Source: Taenia hydatigena
Taxonomy: Eukaryota; Platyhelminthes; Cestoda; Cyclophyllidea; Taeniidae
Reading direction: 5' to 3'
DNA: 64,000 nucleotides
NCBI GenBank assembly: GCA_036345935.2
Contig: JADWOT020000415.1
Span: forward strand, 1-64,000
Shown: in pieces, positions 1 to 14,274 of the stretch
How positions within the stretch are numbered: position 1 is the first letter of the stretch
How the letters are laid out: every line of letters starts with the position of its first letter
Position numbers and translations under genes: made by a program
Notes under the pieces: model-generated
What the model was told of the DNA's origin: nothing
What the model saw: only the letters and a program-made list of their open reading frames with translations
The model's database searches: none

Positions 1-2432
1 GAACGCACCATCGCAGCGGTCATATTTTCAAACGTTTTATGCTGCATTGCTTGTGTTTAAGATGAACGAGCAGTACGGCTTTGAACAAATCAGTGAGTAG
101 TTTTAGCTTAGTGTCGAGGGATCTGTGCTTAAACACGCGTTAAATAGGTCACCAAACAAATGGAATCATCCAGCCTCCTTATACATCACTTTGTGCACGC
201 TTGTCACAAATTATAATCCATTTAAACCGCCTGGTTTCTATTGCAGCTTTCTCTAGTTAGTCCAGAATAACACTCCTTGACCCCGGAAACCTAATTCAAG
301 GCATTGTTAAATCCATACGAAGTTGTTTGCTTTATAAGGACCTGAGAATTGCCATACAAGTGGCAAAACTTCTCTGTGGCTCTCTAGTGCCATCCACCCA
401 AGTACTGATTTCAACAAATTTAATGGTATTGTACGATTCTATACAAAAAGGAAAAGCCTATGTAAAAATAATGACCGAGATGGAAGCGAACTTCTAGCTG
501 TTTCTGGAGGCGAAGCTCCTTGTTTGGTTCTTCTGATATCTGCGTTTTTCAACGAATATGGACAATGGAAAGACACTGCAAGTTTGCCATGTTTCATTAG
601 AGAAATTAAAAAAAGTGGCAGACTACGTGAAAGCCGGCTTTGAAAAAAGCTTAATTAAGCTATTAAAAATTAGTCATTTCTTAAAGCTTTTTACGCCAGT
701 AAAATGCTAGGCAATTTGGTTAAAAATAGCCGTAAAAGTCACTTAATATACATTTAGCTTTTAATACTGTTGGCGAAAATTCCTTTTGGGTGTTACATGT
801 CTCACCACGAAAGAGGGATACAGAGACGACCAAGCGTGCTCAATACGGTGCAACGTCCATGGCTCACAGGCCTGATGCATATGCTCCAACGCGTTAGTCG
901 ATGTTCCTCGAGTCCACATAAGCTCGGTCATACGCTTCCCAGATGGCATATGTGCTTTCACAATGGCCTTCATTATTTATCGTCTTCACCATACGTATTA
1001 GCTTCTCTTCCAACACGAAGTGGACGTAAGAAGGCTGGTAAATAAACAAAGGGCCACAACACTCAACACCGATGCAGTGTGATTGTAGCTTATAATGTTC
1101 TCCTCTCTTCTGCACTGTGCTGTCTTTTTGTAATCCATTTTAATACTGTCTATCCCACTTTCCTCTCACGCCTACTCCCCTCTGCCCTTCTAAATCACGA
1201 GTTATTCAGTGCCTTTCAAGTAACATATAATGGAATCGTGCAAAGAACAGACGAGCAGAGGAGCCTCTCCTTTTATTGCAACACTTTCCGCACCCACCTC
1301 CTTCTACCCTCCATTTTACCATACAGACTAGCAGACAATTTAAGATAAATCCACCCATCGAACAAAAGATGGTCTATTCAAAATCTCTTTTTTTTGCACC
1401 TACTTCCCTTCTGTCGCCTATTTTATTAGCTGAAGTATATTTTAGCGCCATCACTGCAATACATGCGAGAGTGAATCAAGCGCAACTACCAAGTCTGCCC
1501 ACCAAGTACTAGACTGAGACCACAGCAAATTTTAGCAATATCCCTGACTCCGTATAATTAATTCAGGTTTCCTCGGCGCGTTCGTCTCGTAGGCTGTGGT
1601 CAATCTACGAACTACGATGATGCCCCAGTGCTTACCTCATCCACCATTTTGGGCCCTTTAATTTTGCCATAAATCCATTCTCTTAGCATAAGATATTTTA
1701 GCAAAAGAGATATTTAACTTACACGAAATTTTTTTGTTAAACCACAAACTGACTTCAAAAAGTTGGGAAACCCCCATTATTTGGTTGTGTTTAGTGGTGA
1801 AGACTGCTCCAGCTCATCTGATCCTTGTATTTTCAGAAAGGTTCAATTAGTGCTGCGAGTGTAAGGTAGACGAAAGGCGCCAATCGATTGACCTGTGTTC
1901 CAGTAGTAGTTATCTGTGTTTATTTATGCCCTTAGAAAAAAATTTTAGCAGCAGGATATTTGCAAGTACCTTCTGTGATCAAATGGGATACTTTAAAAGG
2001 TCAGTGGTGTATCCTTCCCTGGTAACGATTGCATAGTCCAAGATAGTCTTGTGATGGGGTTGAAGGAATCGATTCTCCTGGAAATGGAGATGCCGCAATT
2101 TATAGCCTCCATTCGGGGCCCCTGCTGCATCGTCACTCACACCTTGCTTGGAAGCGAAACCTTAAGATAGAAGTGGCTGAAGATGATACCAAAGTTGGCA
2201 TGGGCACCTCCAGTCCAGCGGAAGATCGGTACGGAAATCTTAGCTAAGGTGGTTGTAGAGAAATTGTTTTCCTGTAAAATAAATGGCAAACTTTAATCAA
2301 TCACTAGCCTTTTCGGATTAAGAAAGTTTTGGTGTTGAGAGTGGACCTGGTAGCCTTGCTTATGCTGTCCCATACTTTTAGGATTGCTCCCACGGCAGAT
2401 GTCTTCTGGCCCATCGGCTCCGGCAAAGTTTC
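1..2432. other. Intergenic, nothing recognised
   Basis: No reading frame with protein-like composition, RNA gene or repeat copy was recognised here on either strand. Confidence 0.4.
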
Positions 2433-2747
2433 TTGGGAAACGTCTTCTTAAACATAAAAGTGATCGATTCCAAAGGAAAGCTAATCGAGCTGATGAGATC
2501 ACCACCTCACAGATCATTCTTAAAGCTACCGTCTTCATCAGCCACAAATATTAGTCAGTGTCTGGTTGACGCATTAGAAATGCTTTGCATCAAGGTTGAT
2601 AACTATTTATGTGCATTTAATAAAATAACTCAAGAAAATGTTACCAACGCGATGCTAAACTTTCTTGCGAGAGTTACTCTTACCACATTGAACCGTATTG
2701 ACAACGATCAGTCCAACAATGTCTATAATAAACAACAGTATTGCTGA
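2433..2747 (+). other. Coding-like frame, unknown
   Basis: About 104 codons open from TTG with protein-like hydrophobic/polar alternation (CLVDALEMLCIKVDNYLCAF) and no stop until TGA at 2747. No start codon in good context, no splice partner and no domain recognised. Confidence 0.2.
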
Positions 2748-4750
2748 TTTAGCCGAATATCGCCTAGGCGAATGGTTGGGACCAGTGATGACGATTTTAT
2801 GCACCAATGCTTGTTTGACAAAGAGAAACCGAGCTAAATTTATTTGTAGTCACTATCTTTTAAGTCTGATCACTGTTCTACCGTTTACCTCTTTTTCTGC
2901 TTGCATGAATTGATCTTATGTGTTCACTGCGTTAATTAACTGCAAATGCAAAGGCAACGGCACTCACGGTAGTTAACGCACGGCTAAGTAAAGTAATCGC
3001 TGAAGGTCCTGTAAAGTGGAGAAGTTTGCAAGCGATTTTTCGCGACTTGCTGTGAACTTTGCCATTTGGCGGGCATACACTCACAGAGAAGACAGGCCAA
3101 TGCGCAGCTCACTACCTCCTCATCCATAACCAATCGCCATTGTCACAGATTCTGCCTGCTCAATTAATATGCAATTATTCGAAGCGCGAGTGACTCCAAT
3201 TAGATTAGGTGAAAGTCGACGCTTAGATAAATAAAAAAGTAAATAATAGGTAGAAGTGGAGGAGCTTAGTACTTCCCTTACCCCCCTTCTTCCACGTGGG
3301 CTAGAGAAAGGTACTTCCGAGGGCCAAATTGTGCGAAAGGATGTAAGCAGCATGAGATATTGCAACGAGTTGTCGTCCAAGGTGAACACTTTGCTTGATA
3401 CGATTTGTTCAGATTTGATTCAACTCGATAGGTTAGAAATTCATGGTCTCACGAGGATCTCAAAAGTGTAATTTTAGACATTGTTCCAAAGGTCTTTGCC
3501 ACCACTAATTTTGGAATCTTAAAAATGCGAAGGAACTGAACAACCCTTTAAATATTACATTCTCTTACCTCAACGGGACTGAATTATTTGCAAGTACCCT
3601 TAGACTCTGTGATAGCAGGAGGCTTATGGCCAATTTACATGAGACGAAAATGGCTAACTATTAGAAGGACCCGTTCCATCTTGTCATGGGCTAGCACTGG
3701 TAATCTCAATTGAATAGACACTTTTAGAAGCGATGACAGTGAGTCTGGATTATTCATATTCACCACCAAATTAGGGCGTGCACACTGCAGAGGTTCGATG
3801 CTATTGAGCCAGTATTCCTGCGACTAGTGATGGCGACAAATGATAACCAGAGCACTCTCTCGGCTTCCTAATACGGTTTTCAGGGGTAACGAGCGCCTGA
3901 TATTGTCAAATCGCTAAGAATGGTTTCTGGAGTTGAGGTTAGCTATGTGTTCGTATACATAAAATGTAGGCTTTTGGGTAGCTAGTTCGCGAGTGTTTCT
4001 CCCAAACAGCCGATATTACGTGATGGCTGACATCTAAGTTGATCGGGAGGAGGGTCAAGGGGGAATATCGAGATGGGAGCGAGCCCATTCTTAGTTCTCG
4101 GCATTAAGGAAGGAACCATTTCCGGCCTTCGTCTTGACGCAGTGGCAGGTGAGCTGTATTTTGGCTGCGCCGTCAATCCTAAGTCATACCGCATGCACTA
4201 CAGATGTTCCGCCCTATTATTGCCTTCCTTCGTCTTTAAGGTAGCACCAGGGCGCTTATGATCATGCAAAAAACATAGCTGCAATGTTTAGTCGTGTGAA
4301 AATATTATGCTTCTGTTATTACTTTACATCGCTTTAACCCAATATTTCATCTTAATACAACGACACAACTTTACGCATAAGACGGCATAATTTTGATTGT
4401 GCTGACCCTCTGCTTCACAGCGGTAAAATTGCTATTTTATTGGAACGCTGCTTACATTAGTTTAAGTTATGCATATGAGATGTGAAGTGTTTAAGTACTG
4501 GGCTTTTTATGCATTTATTTGTAAACCATGCTCAGTGTAACAAAAGTTTGATTAATAAAATTAGCTCACTACTTCTAATACACTTATATCCTTTGAGAAG
4601 TTGTGGAGGATAGAAGTGTCTGAAATGCCCAATAGTGTATGCTAGCAGATGCTCATTGCGCACTTTATTATAGAGGCATGGAATCGCAACATTCAAAAAA
4701 CCACCAATAAATGCATCCCGTGGATTAGTAAGTAAGTGCATAGGGCTCTT
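2748..4750. other. No gene resolved
   Basis: AT-rich sequence with short frames only. Near 4073-4156 (+) a fragment contains IKEGTISGLRLDAVAG before a textbook donor (GTGGCAG|gtgagc). It vaguely recalls a beta-propeller YWTD repeat, but no upstream acceptor in frame was found. Confidence 0.3.
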
Positions 4751-4755
4751 TGCAG

Positions 4756-5390
4756 GGTAGTCACTCTAAGGTGTCGACCCCAAGGACTGCTTCATTAAAA
4801 AAGAATTTGACGAGCAAATTTGGATCCATTTCTAAGCAATTTTTTTCAATTTCAACCAGCGATTTTATCTCCAATGTGAACTCTACCAAATTTGGTCGTT
4901 CATGCAAAAACTTTGCGATTTACGCTTACAAGCTCTGCACATTGAATGCTCTGGACTTACCGAAGGATGGGTTCCCAGTAAAAAGGTAAAGGCTTAGCGT
5001 AACCATTACTAAAACTTACAAGTTATGCTCACAAAAGAGCGCATGCTTGCATTTCGCCAAACACTTCGAGCCAAATGACTGCAAATCAGAAGACGCCAAA
5101 GCAATAGAATGAGCTCTCATTGCAAGTTAAGCCTAGACGACGAAGAAATACTTACAGAAATGATGAACGCATATGATCTAACGTTGCTTCTAACGTCGGA
5201 TGTTCCGCAACGCATTCAATGCACTAAAAGCGTATTTCTGAATTCGCCATTCTTTGAGCTAAAGCAACGCAAAATAATGCACAAATTTAGGAGGGATTGC
5301 ACTCGCAGAGAACTATACTCAAGAGTTAGCAGGCGCTCACTCGCAAATGTGTGCTCCAATGAAATGACTAGGATTCAAAGTGAAGTTTGA
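4756..5390 (+). CDS. Candidate two-exon coding region, unknown product
   Basis: Exon 4756-4985 follows ctctttgcag and ends AAAAG|gtaaag in phase 2. Exon 5108-5390 begins after caatag with a single base that completes an Arg codon, and then runs open to a TGA at the end. The joined fragment is about 170 residues, basic and Ser/Lys-rich in exon 1, with a mixed-charge second exon (LSLDDEEILTEMMNAYDL, then Arg-rich). The second acceptor has a poor pyrimidine tract, no family is recognised and no poly(A) signal was found close by, so chance is a real alternative. Confidence 0.28.
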
Positions 5391-8300
5391 AAATGGAACG
5401 AGGCACAGAAAGCATTTATTGTGCCTCTAGGCTAATTTAATGATCAACAAAGGTGACTTGACATACAGAAGGGCATGAGAAAAGATAAATGGAGAGGCTT
5501 CGCGGTTTCTCTTACCTTTTTGGTGCCACGAAAGCTTTCAATGGGATCGGCGAGGCCACTAACAAATCGGACAATGCGGTTTCAAGATTGCTGAAACGCG
5601 CCAAGCATACGCAAAATAAGCAGCTAAAATTGTTTTGAGATCCACCGGATTAGACCGCCTGTTACGCGTTTCAATAGCATTAGGACTAAAGCATGACCTG
5701 TTCCACTTAGCGCATTTCATCGATTAATAACCTGCTGGAAAATCTATGTGCATAAACCCAAATAGTCATGCACAAATTCATCCCTTGCTTACGTGCTTTT
5801 TATACGCATAGAAACGCATCTAAACAAAATAAAGCCTACCGTGATGCTGGCGAACTAAATGTACGAGGCCCAAAATGACGCTTCTAAATAACGCAGAGCA
5901 CCTTGTACATCTGTAGAACTACATTTTAACGATGATATCAATGAGCAGGCAAAGAGGCCTTCCGAATCTGCTTTCAATATTACATGTGATTAAAGCGCAG
6001 AGGAGCAAAAATCGTGTTCAGATCCAAAGCTTTGAGCAAAGAGCAATGACCACGTTCAAAATACTTGCATCTTCATGATGTGCTTTAATGAATGAATCAC
6101 AAAAATTATTCCTTTTTTTAACAATCGGTAGAAACTTGTTTGTAAAGGGGAAGTTTATTATGCGCCGGGCATTCTGAAAAAGGGTGTTAGTATGTTTTAA
6201 CCGCAACTTTATAATTCTTCACCGTCAACGAGAAACATCTCTCTATTGATCCATACAGTATGGGAATGTAATAATGGGCCATGACCTGTAGCTTCAAGTG
6301 ATACGGCGCATGTACTTATTGCTTCTGTCTAGTATTACACTTTGTCAAGAATGTATGCAACAGAAAGGATGCATGTTTTGGACTCTTGATTGATTATGAC
6401 CATCTATTTCTGGATTTACACCTCACACTCGGATTGTTGATAGATGTGATTTGCCTGACGTGCCCTGCATTCTCGTAATTAGAGGCAGATCCAAACATAT
6501 AATCCGCTGCATCGATCACACCAGTTGGTTGCGTAGAAGACTTTTATACCGAAGGAGTAAGCTCGTGCTTCAGTGTTCGGATTACTTTTGGGTAAATGAG
6601 GTGCTCTCGTGAAGAACGAGGCTTATTTTTTTGGAGGTATGGTTTGGCTCACATAGTTAGAGGGTGCCAAACTCACCCGGTTATTTGACAAAAACCTTGA
6701 AGGTTTAAAGTTATATGGCCATGGTTGGCCTCGCATCTTGATGTATCTAAGTAGCAATTAGAGAAGTGTTACCTCTGATGGCAGCACTAATGGGTAGGTA
6801 TAAATAAGATAACACGTCCTTTCTACCTTTCTACCCTCACTAATTTAGCCCCACTCGACTATTCCTTGAAGACAGTCCGACAGTGAAGACAGTGCGCATA
6901 AGACATCTGGTTGCATACTGCTTAGCAGTAATACAGCCACTCTCGATGATGGCCCCTGACCAAGATGTAAAAATTTATGCCAAGCATAAAAAAGAATCCT
7001 TCTGCTTCCCACTTAAGTTGGTGGTCTTGACATTTAAACAAACGTATGGTGCTTCATTGCTTCCATTTACAGCCTCCACAAATGCTCGCACCAATCTTTG
7101 AATTGGTTTTATCCTACACTCTGATCATTAAATGTACGACTGTGGACCTCAACTGTAGTTGAGCTGTGCGAGAGTGTAAGCTTTATTGCCATGATGATAC
7201 TAGTTGCCAGACTCAAAGCTCTCCATTAGCATCTTTGTCTCGCTTTTGACAAAGTTGGCGCTTTTCGTGTTTACAGTTGTCTCCGCTGATCAGTCAATCA
7301 GACGTCGACTCCTTCGCGTTACATTCTATTGCAAATGCTTCATTACTTTTATTAATTGCAGATCGCAGGGACCAGTATTGAATGCATTGACAAGAACCAA
7401 GTAAAAACGAAATCCGGTCCACTCCATCAAAGATGACCGAGGTCACTTTGGCAACACAAAGCTCACATAAGTGAGCATAAGCTTAGCGAATGACTTGGCT
7501 AAACTAAACTCAAAGAGTGGATTTCGCGATCATGTTTTGGCAAAAACAAATGGCTTTGACTCAAAGATTACGCAATGCTGCGCAACGCTACGAGGAGATA
7601 AAAGACCTGAAGGTATGCCACCGATTTTAAACAAGCTGCATCAGTGCATATCAGGGGTCATAAGGCCATTTGCCTTAATGGTCAGCTACGCTGCAACAGC
7701 AAGGGAAGTTTGCCGTTTGGGAGGGTGCTGGGAAGGTATGCTAGAGCAAGAGCGAAAGAAAGAATAGAAGGCAAAAGTTGATTCTTAACCGTCCTGCTTC
7801 TTATTTGCTTTTAATAAATCTTTTTAATGCACAAATGAGGGGATTTGCGATTTTTTGAGTAAATTAGAGACGCTATATGCCAAATTGTTGAGAGACAATT
7901 GCCAAAGTTAACGCACTATTTCTTGCGCAACTTTAAAGTCCAAGCTAACATTGCCACGTGGTGAGACTACGGGAAACGAAACGGCAGTCTCAAAGCCAGC
8001 ATCTGATCAATTATAGTGCATTTTTTTCCTATGACGCGTAGTAGCACATCCTTAACCTCCTTTACAAGCAATGCCTTTTATCTCTCTCAACTTAAAGTGT
8101 GTAAAACAAACCAACAAGGATGAGGGCTCTTGCTGTTTGTAACTTTAAATACGCGACATCATCCCTTGCTTAACTTGGTATAAAACGAGGTAGCCAAAAA
8201 GGTGTTGCATTTTGAAGTACCACTTTGTTGCTGCAAGACAGCACTGCAACATTTGCGAGCGCAATTCTTTGAGCATTCAGTAAGACGTGGACAACTTAAG

Positions 8301-8858
8301 GATACTTGACAAGGATGCTGATGTCGGGCGTAAATCTGGTAGGGAAGGGAAATTGAAAATCGACTAAGCAAGACGTAGACTTATCCAGCATTCCTCAGCA
8401 TTGTGGTGGATCGACGCAGTCTTTGGCCAGTGGACATACTCTAGGGACTAGTCTTTCGAAATTAGAATTCCCTACATAAAAAATTCTACTATATTCAATT
8501 CCCTACCAAACTGTGTGGCACTAATCTGCAAATTATTGTCCATAAAGGGAGTCAATGGATACGTATTGCTTATGATACACCTTCATTTCTACGTCCTTGT
8601 CGGCAGTAATACCAAACGGAAAGTCGGAATTTAGTATAAAATTCCCTACACTTGTAAAAATTGTCCTTAATATAATTGAAGATTATTTGGTAAGAGGAAT
8701 GATAGTGCAACGTGGCAGTATCCTGCAAAACTAGGACAGATAGAGCGATCAGAGAGCCACAACTTGACTCTCTGCCCCGAGCTAGACATCAAGGGCTACA
8801 GTTGATGAGAATGTAGCGTAACAACCGCGCTGCGAAGGTGCATTAACTGGAGGATGTA

Positions 8859-8891
<33 letters not shown>

Positions 8892-9580
8892 ATGTGTACC
8901 TTGTTCGGCGGTAATTTAGGTGTTTCAGACCACGAGCATGCAAAGGCCCCCACTTATCACGAAAACCAAAGCGGATCCAGCAATAGAGTTAGGTAATCAT
9001 CCAAAACCACTCACTGAGTGCGATTATGCTATGCGTTTGCACGTCCAGCTAAGGCTGCGTATTAAGTAGCCAAATTAACAAATACGTCAAAAAAGAGTTT
9101 GGTGTTCAAGTCACCAGTTATACACAAAAGCCTCGAAAATCTCTTGCGTCTACTGCAGATGAAAGACAAAAATAGATGAAACTGACAAAAGCTACACCAA
9201 TCACAGATGCGAATGTAATATTTTGGTAGAATATGTACATGAACAATCCAACATTTAGTAAGGTCCCCAACCGGTGCCTCTTGATGATCACTACTTAAGA
9301 CAATGCAAATAAAGCGCAGTATTATTCCATTATATATAAAAATGTAAATTTATTATTGAGGAGGTATATTTAGGTCCAGGCGACTATTAAGCTCACTCAC
9401 CGTAATGCCAGTTATCATTCTAGCTCAGTCTGCGGGCAAGTACGAGGAGGACTGGCTTCAGACTTCCACGGAACTTAAGTCTTGAATTAAAAAGGATGAT
9501 CTTTCCGCCAAACACAGCCAAATCACAAAGGTTGCTTAGCATTGCAATGAATGTTGTGCAATTGAATCGCCCACGACTGC
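5391..9580. other. Intergenic, one microsatellite
   Basis: Only short chance frames. The single structured element is the ATT repeat at 8857-8890. Confidence 0.4.
8857..8890. repeat. (ATT)n microsatellite
   Basis: About eleven uninterrupted ATT units. Confidence 0.9.
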
Positions 9581-9589
9581 AACTTTCAG

Positions 9590-9930
9590 TGAGGATGCAG
9601 TGTTACGCTGACTACCCTGGAGGAGGTACAATAATCGACCGGTATGTTGTACCTGCTGCTGCAGTGATGTGGTAGTAGTGGTCTTAATTGTATTGCACTT
9701 TCACCACTAGCCAAAAACTGATTGACGGGACGTAGGAATCTAGATGAGATGTGGGTTTGGCTCGGCTTGCATTTTTGTGCATAGCAAGCATTAAGGTCCT
9801 TTCATTTTGCATTTTAGTTACCGATTCGCGTGGCCATTCGGCTAGTAGGGGTATGAATAGATAGGCAGTCACCGACCTACCTGATGGCCTCTTGCTTTAT
9901 CTGTCAAACTCACTACGCCTTTCCTTCACA
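9590..9930 (+). repeat. Old direct repeat, copy 1 (partner at 14.3 kb)
   Basis: Shares with 14275-14665, in the same order and strand, a GATGCAGTGTT block, a nearby GATGTGGT block, and a strong block from CGACCTACCTGA to CTGTCAAACTCACTAC. Spacing is similar and identity elsewhere is low. It is either an old dispersed repeat or a duplicated unique segment. Confidence 0.45.
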
Positions 9931-10163
9931 GCGACGGTGGAATAAGCTATTGTGTTGGATCGTTTGCTCAGCCCTGTCCAGTGTGTGTGAGCTAGTCGAG
10001 ATTTCTACAGATTTTAAAAGAATAATCTTATTTTTGGTGATGCTAAAACTGACAGCTTCATATCTTACTCTCGTCGTGGCAAGTAATTTCGTTCAGCATT
10101 GTTTCATTTTGATTCCACCTTCGCCGCAAAGGGCGCCTAAGTGCAAGGTTATCTCGATTCTGT

Positions 10164-10707
10164 TCAGACTATCAACCAGACAATAAATGAAGAAATGGGG
10201 ATTTTATTAAAAGGCATCTTCATCGACTTAACAAATGGGCAAATAAATAGCGGTCGGTAGGCATGGTGCTGGCGGTTGGAAGGCAGAAGCCGTCTCATTC
10301 TGAGTCTGTGTGGTAGGATTTCAGTTGTGGACAAATGTGGCAATTGATTAATCTGGATCTTCGAATGGGCAGCAGCACATTTAGAGTACCTCTCTGTTTG
10401 AGATGAATCAGTCGGGGAGGAAATTGTGTAGGAATGTTTACGTGGGGGCGCAGATATCTTGTGGACAAAGTTCTTACTATACCCGTTGCATAGCATCCAA
10501 AGACGTGGCATGAGGTAACAGATTGTGCCATCTGAGGGCGGGTCGGTGAATTGCGCGGGGATGAGTGCACCATTTTGAGGCAACTTCTGTGGTCCATAAT
10601 AGTGGTGATGGATTACATTGTTGCTGACGCACTTGAATTTGTAGCCTAATGCGAGTGCGACGAGTTTGGGTTATTTTGATGCGGATAGTGAAACACTTGG
10701 CTTGCAA
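10164..10707 (-). other. Overlapping minus-strand frames, coding status unclear
   Basis: Three minus-strand frames of 76-139 codons overlap here with Ser/Thr/Pro/His-rich composition and no recognised domain. The simultaneous openness of several frames argues for base composition rather than a gene, though a short exon cannot be excluded. Confidence 0.15.
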
Positions 10708-13014
10708 CCACAGCGTGGACGCGCAAATTGATGTTACACCTTACCTACCATTTTATCGAAAGACGGTGGACAATAATGTCTAAAGACTGCCGACTGGCAT
10801 TTGCTTCCTTTACTAACGCTGGAGCAGGTGCCGTGGCAACAGACAGACAGACTGAGTTGTAAACAGAAATGGTCACTGTCATGCTATCAACGAACTACTC
10901 ACTCCACTCGACTAGATAGTGTACCACGCTGCCATGCCAAGACCATTCGTGGAATAAATAAGGGTGTATTGGCGGACGGATTTGCCTTCGACAGATAAAC
11001 TTATTGGTGAAGGCCAAACAGATGTTGCTGAGGTCTCTCTTTTAAGTGTTATTCAGCTCTAACCCAAACAGGAAACATTTGTTTTGCACCAACTATTGAT
11101 ATCTTTTAATGAAGTCTCAGCTAATTTCACTTCTTGCTAGTGCTTTTAAATGTTTATCAAACAGGCGATTTCACATTGCCTAGAATTTTCAGATGCACTA
11201 TCTAAGCATGAACATACAGCCTTTAGCAACCACTATATTGGTGATCAGCCAAACAACAGAGCCAATTATAAGAGTAAGGAATTAGGGGAAGGGGAATAAA
11301 TCACTTAATTAGTCAGTCAAATAAAAATCGAAGAGTCATTCAGTCAGTTAAATAGTCAAACCATTGTTCCGTGGATTACTTCGAAAATTGGGAGACCAAT
11401 CAGTGGGTTTTAAACTAAGGACAGCGGTGGCAGTAGCATCACCGCCAACGCCCGCATCGATGTCAGGACCTTTCCGATTGGTGCCAACGTGAAAAAATGC
11501 TTTAATCCTCGGACCTTGCCCTAGACTTACTTACTTACTTAAGATCTGTGCATAAAGGTGCCACACAAGAAATAGGTAAGAGCGGCTTTAACGGTGGTAC
11601 AGTCAGCCGTAAGTCACCTAAGTGTGAATTCCACCCAATCGGCAGCACCTGCCGCAGATATAAAAGGCGACATGTAGTGTTGAAGAGGCATACATAATCA
11701 AACTAGATAGATTTAAACGACAACATGTAATGCAGTACAAAGAGACGTATGCATAATTGTGTTCGCTTACAATTCGACGGGTTCCTTACTCCATGTATTC
11801 GCACTCTCAACGTACATCGATGGCTGTGCCCTCTGTCTGCTACAATATGAGCAGCGTTTGGCCGACTGCGGACAATTTTACCGAAGAGAGCGTAAAACTG
11901 GGATGCCGCGTCAAGTGTGCATGTGTCTCCGCTTCCAGTAATGAAATCTAGGGTTTAGCTTAGCTATCACCCCAGCCAAGGGATTCTGGACTCTAAAGTG
12001 TAGAAAGCAAATAAACCACGCTTTAAATGCGGCAATTAATTCTATTTTTTCATTGGATTATTGACCATTGCTTCAAATTGTCTAGCTTTTATCGAAACAT
12101 CCAAACCCTTTTGTTACAGCTCAATCAATTGCGTAGGTTCAATCTTGCGACTCCCTGTCATGAAATTGGCATAGAGTGTGAGTATGATGTGCCTAATATG
12201 GTGGTCATTTTATTGTATTTTGGAGCTAATTAGCGTCCATTCTGCCCAATGCTTCACCGCTTCGGAAATCCCTATTGATCTTGAGACTCGTAAGAGCACA
12301 TTGAAACACGTGAGATTTCATCACTTACCCATACACAGTGATACCCTGATTCACTTTCACCTGCGTAGATTCCACTGCGACCCAAATAATACTAACCGAT
12401 TGATCTGTGGTCCTTTGTTAACAGAAGCCAACCAAAAGTGGCTGGTCTATCATTGCTTCGTCGGTTCATCGAGGCCAAGATCATCATTTAATTCCATTCA
12501 CTTCCGTCACAGCCATGCATAGCGCTAGATGTCAGCAGCACGCCATCCAGAAGTTTCACCTTAACCGACGGTATCTGTAGCCGTTCAGTATTTTGTCATG
12601 TTGCCCGGTGATAAAAAAGTCTTAAGATCGTGGTCTAACTTGCATTGGGATTTTGCCTCCTACTCAGATCACCCTCGAGTCGCGGTTCATCCTTCAAAAG
12701 TCGACCTGTAGTTGGAGCTGGCATGATTAATAAAGGACCTACTAAGAGATGGCAGCACAGGCCAAGGAAGAGGAATTGTTAGAAGGTAGCATAAAAAATA
12801 ATCGTGGCTAGCTGACGACGAAGAGGTTAAATTATATATAAAGATGCTAGCCGACAAGGGGACACGGCTTTATTCAACGCAACGTACCTTAACTGTGGCA
12901 AGCATCGTATTTGCTTGCAGCCGTTGCTCTTTACCAGTCCATGTTATAAATTCAATCCCCAAAACATCTATAATTTTAAGTAATTACCTCGTTTTACTCG
13001 TTTCTTGTCAATAG

Positions 13015-13527
13015 CAAGCACTGTGAGCATTAGAAGATCGTGAGTGAAGATAGTGTGCAAAGCAGTGACGAATGCAGCTGCAAGTACAGATGCAATTTCG
13101 CCCTCGGTTTCCACACCAGCATGGCGTTATGTACGATCCAATGCGACTCCACAGCATTTTATTCGCCTTCCAACAAATTTCGACGTGCTTGCTTCGACCA
13201 CAGCGTAGGGCGGTGCTTAATGATTGAGATATTGCCAATGCCTTTGTGTTGATATAGAGCAGGCCTGTAATGTACCTGCAACGTACGGTGGCAGTACGTT
13301 GCAATAATCGAGTAGTTGAGGTGACATTATATAACCTCATCTGCACCACCAACACCACCAATGCCAAACGTCCAGTGTTGTACCGAGCGTTAGCAACCAT
13401 TAATGCAGCGGCGCGGCGTCAGCGGTCCATTGATAAACCAGTAGCTGGTGCCACCACAGTCACACTTTCCACCTCATTGTCGCAGTTGTGGGCAACTCAG
13501 AAGCAATCATTACAAGAGGCATCTTAA
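13015..13527 (+). CDS. Candidate terminal exon(s) of an unknown gene
   Basis: A reading frame from an acceptor at 13262 (gatatagagcag) runs open to TAA at 13525-13527, about 88 residues, rich in Thr, Ala and Arg. An AATAAA lies 111 bases past the stop. A 25-base exon at 13015-13039, between a good acceptor (cgtttcttgtcaatag) and a good donor (GATC|gtgagt), would join in the required phase. The opposite strand is also open here for 130 codons, so strand choice rests on the splice and poly(A) signals. No family recognised. Confidence 0.3.
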
Positions 13528-13637
13528 GAAGATGAAACTGCACTGTGTTCGACGGCAGTGATAAAATTTCAAATCGAATTTGTATTTAAGCAATGTAGTA
13601 GCCTATATATTCTAAATATTCTAACCTTCATAAGCTA

Positions 13638-13643
13638 AATAAA
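13638..13643 (+). terminator. AATAAA following the 13.5 kb reading frame
   Basis: Canonical poly(A) hexamer 111 bases downstream of the stop codon at 13527. Consistent with a 3' end there, but the hexamer is common by chance in AT-rich DNA. Confidence 0.3.
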
Positions 13644-14274
13644 AACCACCAAATGAACAGAAACAGTGTCTTGTGACCTCATAGAATTAGATCGAATGTA
13701 TATTGACACGCAGATTTTAAACTAAGAAGGTTTTTTTCGAATTTGGAAGACAACGATAAGGGGCAAAGCAGCAACACACATTCTAGTCCTGAATTTACTT
13801 GCTGGAATGTGCTGCTGCTAGCCGAGGAGGCATGCTGGACGTTAAACAGTATGGTGTATTGATCACATCGTATCTCGTGCAAATATCTGCAGTGTAATGT
13901 AATTCCTACCCCTAATTAAGCAGTTTTAACTCTAATTCATATCATTAGTTGATGCACCACACATCGGTGAAAAAGTTTGCGGCTCTTCTACTTCCTTCTT
14001 GGTGTCTTCCAAAGCTGAAGGTTTTTTTATTCTGAAACCTGTGTGCCGTTTTAGACCAAATCAGATTTAATAAATTCGTCAGATATTTTGTCAGGTCATT
14101 CGGCAGTTCTTATTGCGCTTATGAAGGCGAGAACAGATTATGCAAGTAGCACTGCATTGTTTAAATCGAACTTTGTTTAATGCTTTTATCATAACCATCA
14201 ACCTTTGCGCATTTATTGTCATCACAAGAGGCTCCTTGAAATGATAGTCTCTGATTCGCTCACAACTAGCAGCT

